From Stenopsyche tienmushanensis (taxonomy: Eukaryota; Arthropoda; Insecta; Trichoptera; Stenopsychidae), in contig WACJ01000314.1 in assembly GCA_008973525.1 (NCBI GenBank), positions 310,001 to 374,000 of the forward strand: a DNA stretch of 64,000 bases, in the 5' to 3' direction. Under the pieces are notes generated by a model. It worked only from the letters and a program-made list of their open reading frames with translations, was not told the DNA's origin and did not search any database. The translations under genes were made by a program, and so were the position numbers. Positions 57,931-64,000 of the stretch are shown piece after piece. The stretch's first letter is position 1; each line of letters starts with the position of its first letter.

Positions 57931-60900
57931 CGCAATTTTACCTGAAAAAGAAAACAGAAGAAATGATTAAGCATCGATGAACAATTATGATGATATGTCG
58001 CGAATGAAAGAAGAGCGATAGCGAGCGATCGTACCGTTAAGTTTTCGTGGCACAAACATACTATTGTCGAATTGATAATTTAGTAGATATCCAAAGACAA
58101 AACCGCTTTGTGAATTTAATTTGACCGTTAATTGTCTGTTGGATGAACTCTGACGGTTAATCGTTGAAAATGCTAAAGCGACCAGGTAATCATATAAAGT
58201 CTTTTCAATCGTACGTCGTTCCTTCCATCGAGTTTAGGAGACCAAACGACAATTGACAATAGCGGATTTGGAAGATCCTCTCTGTTGACGTGGAAGACAT
58301 GAAACAATAGAGAAGACACGTTAATCAATCCATTCAACAGAGTGAGAGCACTCGATGGAGTACTCCGGTGATTGCAATAAAAACATCGACTTCACAGATC
58401 CACATATTAAACACGAAACAGCCCTTCTACCCTTATATACTACGTCAAAAATGGAAAAGGCTTTATTTTATTTAAGGCATGTATTTATCATTCCGTTTCC
58501 ATTTTTGAATTTACGGAGAACACTTGACCACGTCAATAAATATAAAATACTTTAATTGCAATCGGCATCTGATAGCTTTTCGGTTATCGTTTGCGGATTT
58601 TGAATAAGACTACATTTTGATGTCGTTAATGTCTCGTATGGTAATTGTCGCAATCAAGTGTGCTCTGTGTCATTAAAATAATACATGCGACAAAACATAT
58701 TAAATTCGTGTGACTTTTACAAATGAATACCCTCATATTAGGTTACATATCATGGGACTACCAGGAAATTCTCATATCTCGTAATGTTGCAGTTTTAAGG
58801 ATTATAGGTTTGAAATTAGTCAAAAATTATATACGAGTGTGCCGAAAATTTCCTGTGCTTAACGTATTCTTAGTTCTAGAATTTCTTATAAACTATTTGG
58901 AGCGATAGCTGTTTCGACTTTCAACAGTTGTTTTTCTTGAAGAAACAGTCGTCGCAATTAATTTTTGCGTTCAAACTTCAGAGAATTTAATTCAGTTGTT
59001 GAACTCGCCGCTCAAACGAGTTGGATACAAATATACTGAAGATATGAAGTGCAACAACTATTTTAAACGCGTTATGGACATTATATCAATGCCATGAGTA
59101 GTCTCCCGAGAAGAGACTCCAAATGCCACCGAAAAATTCACTTCGAATAACTTGACGAAGAGTATCGTTGGTAAGGCACATTTCGCGTTAGTAAAAGCTA
59201 TCATATTAACGGCGTTATCGTTTTGAAAGCTGGGCCCTGAGCCCAGCATCGCAATTTTACCTGAAAAAGAAAACAGAAGAAATGATTAAGCATCGATGAA
59301 CAATTATGATGATATGTCGCGAATGAAAGAAGAGCGATAGCGAGCGATCGTACCGTTAAGTTTTCGTGGCACAAACATACTATTGTCGAATTGATAATTT
59401 AGTAGATATCCAAAGACAAAACCGCTTTGTGAATTTAATTTGACCGTTAATTGTCTGTTGGATGAACTCTGACGGTTAATCGTTGAAAATGCTAAAGCGA
59501 CCAGGTAATCATATAAAGTCTTTTCAATCGTACGTCGTTCCTTCCATCGAGTTTAGGAGACCAAACGACAATTGACAATAGCGGATTTGGAAGATCCTCT
59601 CTGTTGACGTGGAAGACATGAAACAATAGAGAAGACACGTTAATCAATCCATTCAACAGAGTGAGAGCACTCGATGGAGTACTCCGGTGATTGCAATAAA
59701 AACATCGACTTCACAGATCCACATATTAAACACGAAACAGCCCTTCTACCCTTATATACTACGTCAAAAATGGAAAAGGCTTTATTTTATTTAAGGCATG
59801 TATTTATCATTCCGTTTCCATTTTTGAATTTACGGAGAACACTTGACCACGTCAATAAATATAAAATACTTTAATTGCAATCGGCATCTGATAGCTTTTC
59901 GGTTATCGTTTGCGGATTTTGAATAAGACTACATTTTGATGTCGTTAATGTCTCGTATGGTAATTGTCGCAATCAAGTGTGCTCTGTGTCATTAAAATAA
60001 TACATGCGACAAAACATATTAAATTCGTGTGACTTTTACAAATGAATACCCTCATATTAGGTTACATATCATGGGACTACCAGGAAATTCTCATATCTCG
60101 TAATGTTGCAGTTTTAAGGATTATAGGTTTGAAATTAGTCAAAAATTATATACGAGTGTGCCGAAAATTTCCTGTGCTTAACGTATTCTTAGTTCTAGAA
60201 TTTCTTATAAACTATTTGGAGCGATAGCTGTTTCGACTTTCAACAGTTGTTTTTCTTGAAGAAACAGTCGTCGCAATTAATTTTTGCGTTCAAACTTCAG
60301 AGAATTTAATTCAGTTGTTGAACTCGCCGCTCAAACGAGTTGGATACAAATATACTGAAGATATGAAGTGCAACAACTATTTTAAACGCAGTTATGGACA
60401 TTATATCAATGCCATGAGTAGTCTCCGGAGAAGAGACTCCAAATGCCACCGAAAAATTCACTTCGAATAACTTGACGAAGAGTATCGTTGGTAAGGCACA
60501 TTTCGCGTTAGTAAAAGCTATCATATTAACGGCGTTATCGTTTTGAAAGCTGGGCCCTGAGCCCAGCATCGCAATTTTACCTGAAAAAGAAAACAGAAGA
60601 AATGATTAAGCATCGATGAACAATTATGATGATATGTCGCGAATGAAAGAAGAGCGATAGCGAGCGATCGTACCGTTAAGTTTTCGTGGCACAAACATAC
60701 TATTGTCGAATTGATAATTTAGTAGATATCCAAAGACAAAACCGCTTTGTGAATTTAATTTGACCGTTAATTGTCTGTTGGATGAACTCTGACGGTTAAT
60801 CGTTGAAAATGCTAAAGCGACCAGGTAATCATATAAAGTCTTTTCAATCGTACGTCGTTCCTTCCATCGAGTTTAGGAGACCAAACGACAATTGACAATA

Positions 60901-63900
60901 GCGGATTTGGAAGATCCTCTCTGTTGACGTGGAAGACATGAAACAATAGAGAAGACACGTTAATCAATCCATTCAACAGAGTGAGAGCACTCGATGGAGT
61001 ACTCCGGTGATTGCAATAAAAACATCGACTTCACAGATCCACATATTAAACACGAAACAGCCCTTCTACCCTTATATACTACGTCAAAAATGGAAAAGGC
61101 TTTATTTTATTTAAGGCATGTATTTATCATTCCGTTTCCATTTTTGAATTTACGGAGAACACTTGACCACGTCAATAAATATAAAATACTTTAATTGCAA
61201 TCGGCATCTGATAGCTTTTCGGTTATCGTTTGCGGATTTTGAATAAGACTACATTTTGATGTCGTTAATGTCTCGTATGGTAATTGTCGCAATCAAGTGT
61301 GCTCTGTGTCATTAAAATAATACATGCGACAAAACATATTAAATTCGTGTGACTTTTACAAATGAATACCCTCATATTAGGTTACATATCATGGGACTAC
61401 CAGGAAATTCTCATATCTCGTAATGTTGCAGTTTTAAGGATTATAGGTTTGAAATTAGTCAAAAATTATATACGAGTGTGCCGAAAATTTCCTGTGCTTA
61501 ACGTATTCTTAGTTCTAGAATTTCTTATAAACTATTTGGAGCGATAGCTGTTTCGACTTTCAACAGTTGTTTTTCTTGAAGAAACAGTCGTCGCAATTAA
61601 TTTTTGCGTTCAAACTTCAGAGAATTTAATTCAGTTGTTGAACTCGCCGCTCAAACGAGTTGGATACAAATATACTGAAGATATGAAGTGCAACAACTAT
61701 TTTAAACGCGTTATGGACATTATATCAATGCCATGAGTAGTCTCCCGAGAAGAGACTCCAAATGCCACCGAAAAATTCACTTCGAATAACTTGACGAAGA
61801 GTATCGTTGGTAAGGCACATTTCGCGTTAGTAAAAGCTATCATATTAACGGCGTTATCGTTTTGAAAGCTGGGCCCTGAGCCCAGCATCGCAATTTTACC
61901 TGAAAAAGAAAACAGAAGAAATGATTAAGCATCGATGAACAATTATGATGATATGTCGCGAATGAAAGAAGAGCGATAGCGAGCGATCGTACCGTTAAGT
62001 TTTCGTGGCACAAACATACTATTGTCGAATTGATAATTTAGTAGATATCCAAAGACAAAACCGCTTTGTGAATTTAATTTGACCGTTAATTGTCTGTTGG
62101 ATGAACTCTGACGGTTAATCGTTGAAAATGCTAAAGCGACCAGGTAATCATATAAAGTCTTTTCAATCGTACGTCGTTCCTTCCATCGAGTTTAGGAGAC
62201 CAAACGACAATTGACAATAGCGGATTTGGAAGATCCTCTCTGTTGACGTGGAAGACATGAAACAATAGAGAAGACACGTTAATCAATCCATTCAACAGAG
62301 TGAGAGCACTCGATGGAGTACTCCGGTGATTGCAATAAAAACATCGACTTCACAGATCCACATATTAAACACGAAACAGCCCTTCTACCCTTATATACTA
62401 CGTCAAAAATGGAAAAGGCTTTATTTTATTTAAGGCATGTATTTATCATTCCGTTTCCATTTTTGAATTTACGGAGAACACTTGACCACGTCAATAAATA
62501 TAAAATACTTTAATTGCAATCGGCATCTGATAGCTTTTCGGTTATCGTTTGCGGATTTTGAATAAGACTACATTTTGATGTCGTTAATGTCTCGTATGGT
62601 AATTGTCGCAATCAAGTGTGCTCTGTGTCATTAAAATAATACATGCGACAAAACATATTAAATTCGTGTGACTTTTACAAATGAATACCCTCATATTAGG
62701 TTACATATCATGGGACTACCAGGAAATTCTCATATCTCGTAATGTTGCAGTTTTAAGGATTATAGGTTTGAAATTAGTCAAAAATTATATACGAGTGTGC
62801 CGAAAATTTCCTGTGCTTAACGTATTCTTAGTTCTAGAATTTCTTATAAACTATTTGGAGCGATAGCTGTTTCGACTTTCAACAGTTGTTTTTCTTGAAG
62901 AAACAGTCGTCGCAATTAATTTTTGCGTTCAAACTTCAGAGAATTTAATTCAGTTGTTGAACTCGCCGCTCAAACGAGTTGGATACAAATATACTGAAGA
63001 TATGAAGTGCAACAACTATTTTAAACGCGTTATGGACATTATATCAATGCCATGAGTAGTCTCCCGAGAAGAGACTCCAAATGCCACCGAAAAATTCACT
63101 TCGAATAACTTGACGAAGAGTATCGTTGGTAAGGCACATTTCGCGTTAGTAAAAGCTATCATATTAACGGCGTTATCGTTTTGAAAGCTGGGCCCTGAGC
63201 CCAGCATCGCAATTTTACCTGAAAAAGAAAACAGAAGAAATGATTAAGCATCGATGAACAATTATGATGATATGTCGCGAATGAAAGAAGAGCGATAGCG
63301 AGCGATCGTACCGTTAAGTTTTCGTGGCACAAACATACTATTGTCGAATTGATAATTTAGTAGATATCCAAAGACAAAACCGCTTTGTGAATTTAATTTG
63401 ACCGTTAATTGTCTGTTGGATGAACTCTGACGGTTAATCGTTGAAAATGCTAAAGCGACCAGGTAATCATATAAAGTCTTTTCAATCGTACGTCGTTCCT
63501 TCCATCGAGTTTAGGAGACCAAACGACAATTGACAATAGCGGATTTGGAAGATCCTCTCTGTTGACGTGGAAGACATGAAACAATAGAGAAGACACGTTA
63601 ATCAATCCATTCAACAGAGTGAGAGCACTCGATGGAGTACTCCGGTGATTGCAATAAAAACATCGACTTCACAGATCCACATATTAAACACGAAACAGCC
63701 CTTCTACCCTTATATACTACGTCAAAAATGGAAAAGGCTTTATTTTATTTAAGGCATGTATTTATCATTCCGTTTCCATTTTTGAATTTACGGAGAACAC
63801 TTGACCACGTCAATAAATATAAAATACTTTAATTGCAATCGGCATCTGATAGCTTTTCGGTTATCGTTTGCGGATTTTGAATAAGACTACATTTTGATGT

Positions 63901-64000
63901 CGTTAATGTCTCGTATGGTAATTGTCGCAATCAAGTGTGCTCTGTGTCATTAAAATAATACATGCGACAAAACATATTAAATTCGTGTGACTTTTACAAA

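Larger units (their letters stand above)
47678..64000. repeat. 1319-bp satellite array, at least 12.4 monomers, open at right
   Basis: Head-to-tail monomers starting AGTTTAGGAGACCAAACGAC at 47678, then every 1318-1320 bp (48996, 50315, ...) to the window end. Identity is very high. Diagnostic variants change along the array: monomers before about 58.4 kb mostly read GTTTTTCGG and AAATGGATAC; later ones read GTTTGCGG, AAATGAATAC and ATTATATACG. The first monomer shares GTTTGCGG with the last group. No similarity to rDNA, histone genes or the left satellite is visible. Confidence 0.95.

Noticed and set aside
1..64000. rRNA genes or tandem histone genes behind the two arrays
   Set aside because: No stretch of either array resembles conserved rRNA cores or histone coding sequence.

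Overview
This window is AT-rich, intron-era eukaryotic DNA, most likely from an insect. The evidence is a decayed mariner transposase of the insect type, a hAT element with an 8-bp target duplication, a jockey-type LINE fragment, a copia-integrase-derived satellite, an LTR element with a tRNA-Leu-like primer site, and short (65-100 bp) GT-AG introns. I see no bacterial genes, operons, rRNA, tRNA or CRISPR. No gene can be named with confidence. About half of the window is two large tandem arrays.

Layout. (1) 1-19024: a satellite whose 194-bp and 334-bp units derive from the catalytic core of a copia-type integrase. It is interrupted by a complete 2.48-kb non-autonomous LTR retrotransposon (3050-5530) and by the 3' part of a second copy (1-1461). 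LTR element plus flanking satellite were duplicated together with a 4069-bp period. The satellite also carries 5108-bp and 2026-bp higher-order duplications. It ends in a perfect 15-bp-arm palindrome (18997-19032). (2) 19033-21310: a mariner relic with a stop codon where a conserved tryptophan is expected, and a retroposon-like piece with a poly(A) tail. (3) 21310-47677: very AT-rich DNA with dispersed repeats. These include a ~30-bp GTTCG/CGAAC motif found ten times, a 730-bp tandem duplication, a 2-kb segmental duplication (about 28780-31500 and 35585-37727), a MITE-like insertion, a hAT element with a nested LINE fragment, and a set of small minus-strand exon candidates with good splice sites. 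(4) 47678-64000: at least twelve monomers of a 1319-bp satellite running off the window.

The point most worth attention is the minus-strand exon set in region 3. Several related 90-112-bp exons, and a run of 17-, 22-, 28-, 69- and 112-bp exon candidates present in both copies of the segmental duplication, have conserved splice sites. In some copies they join into open frames; in others they carry stops or frameshifts. This looks like a fast-evolving, duplicating small-exon gene family in repeat-rich DNA. That reading is inference; RNA data would decide it.
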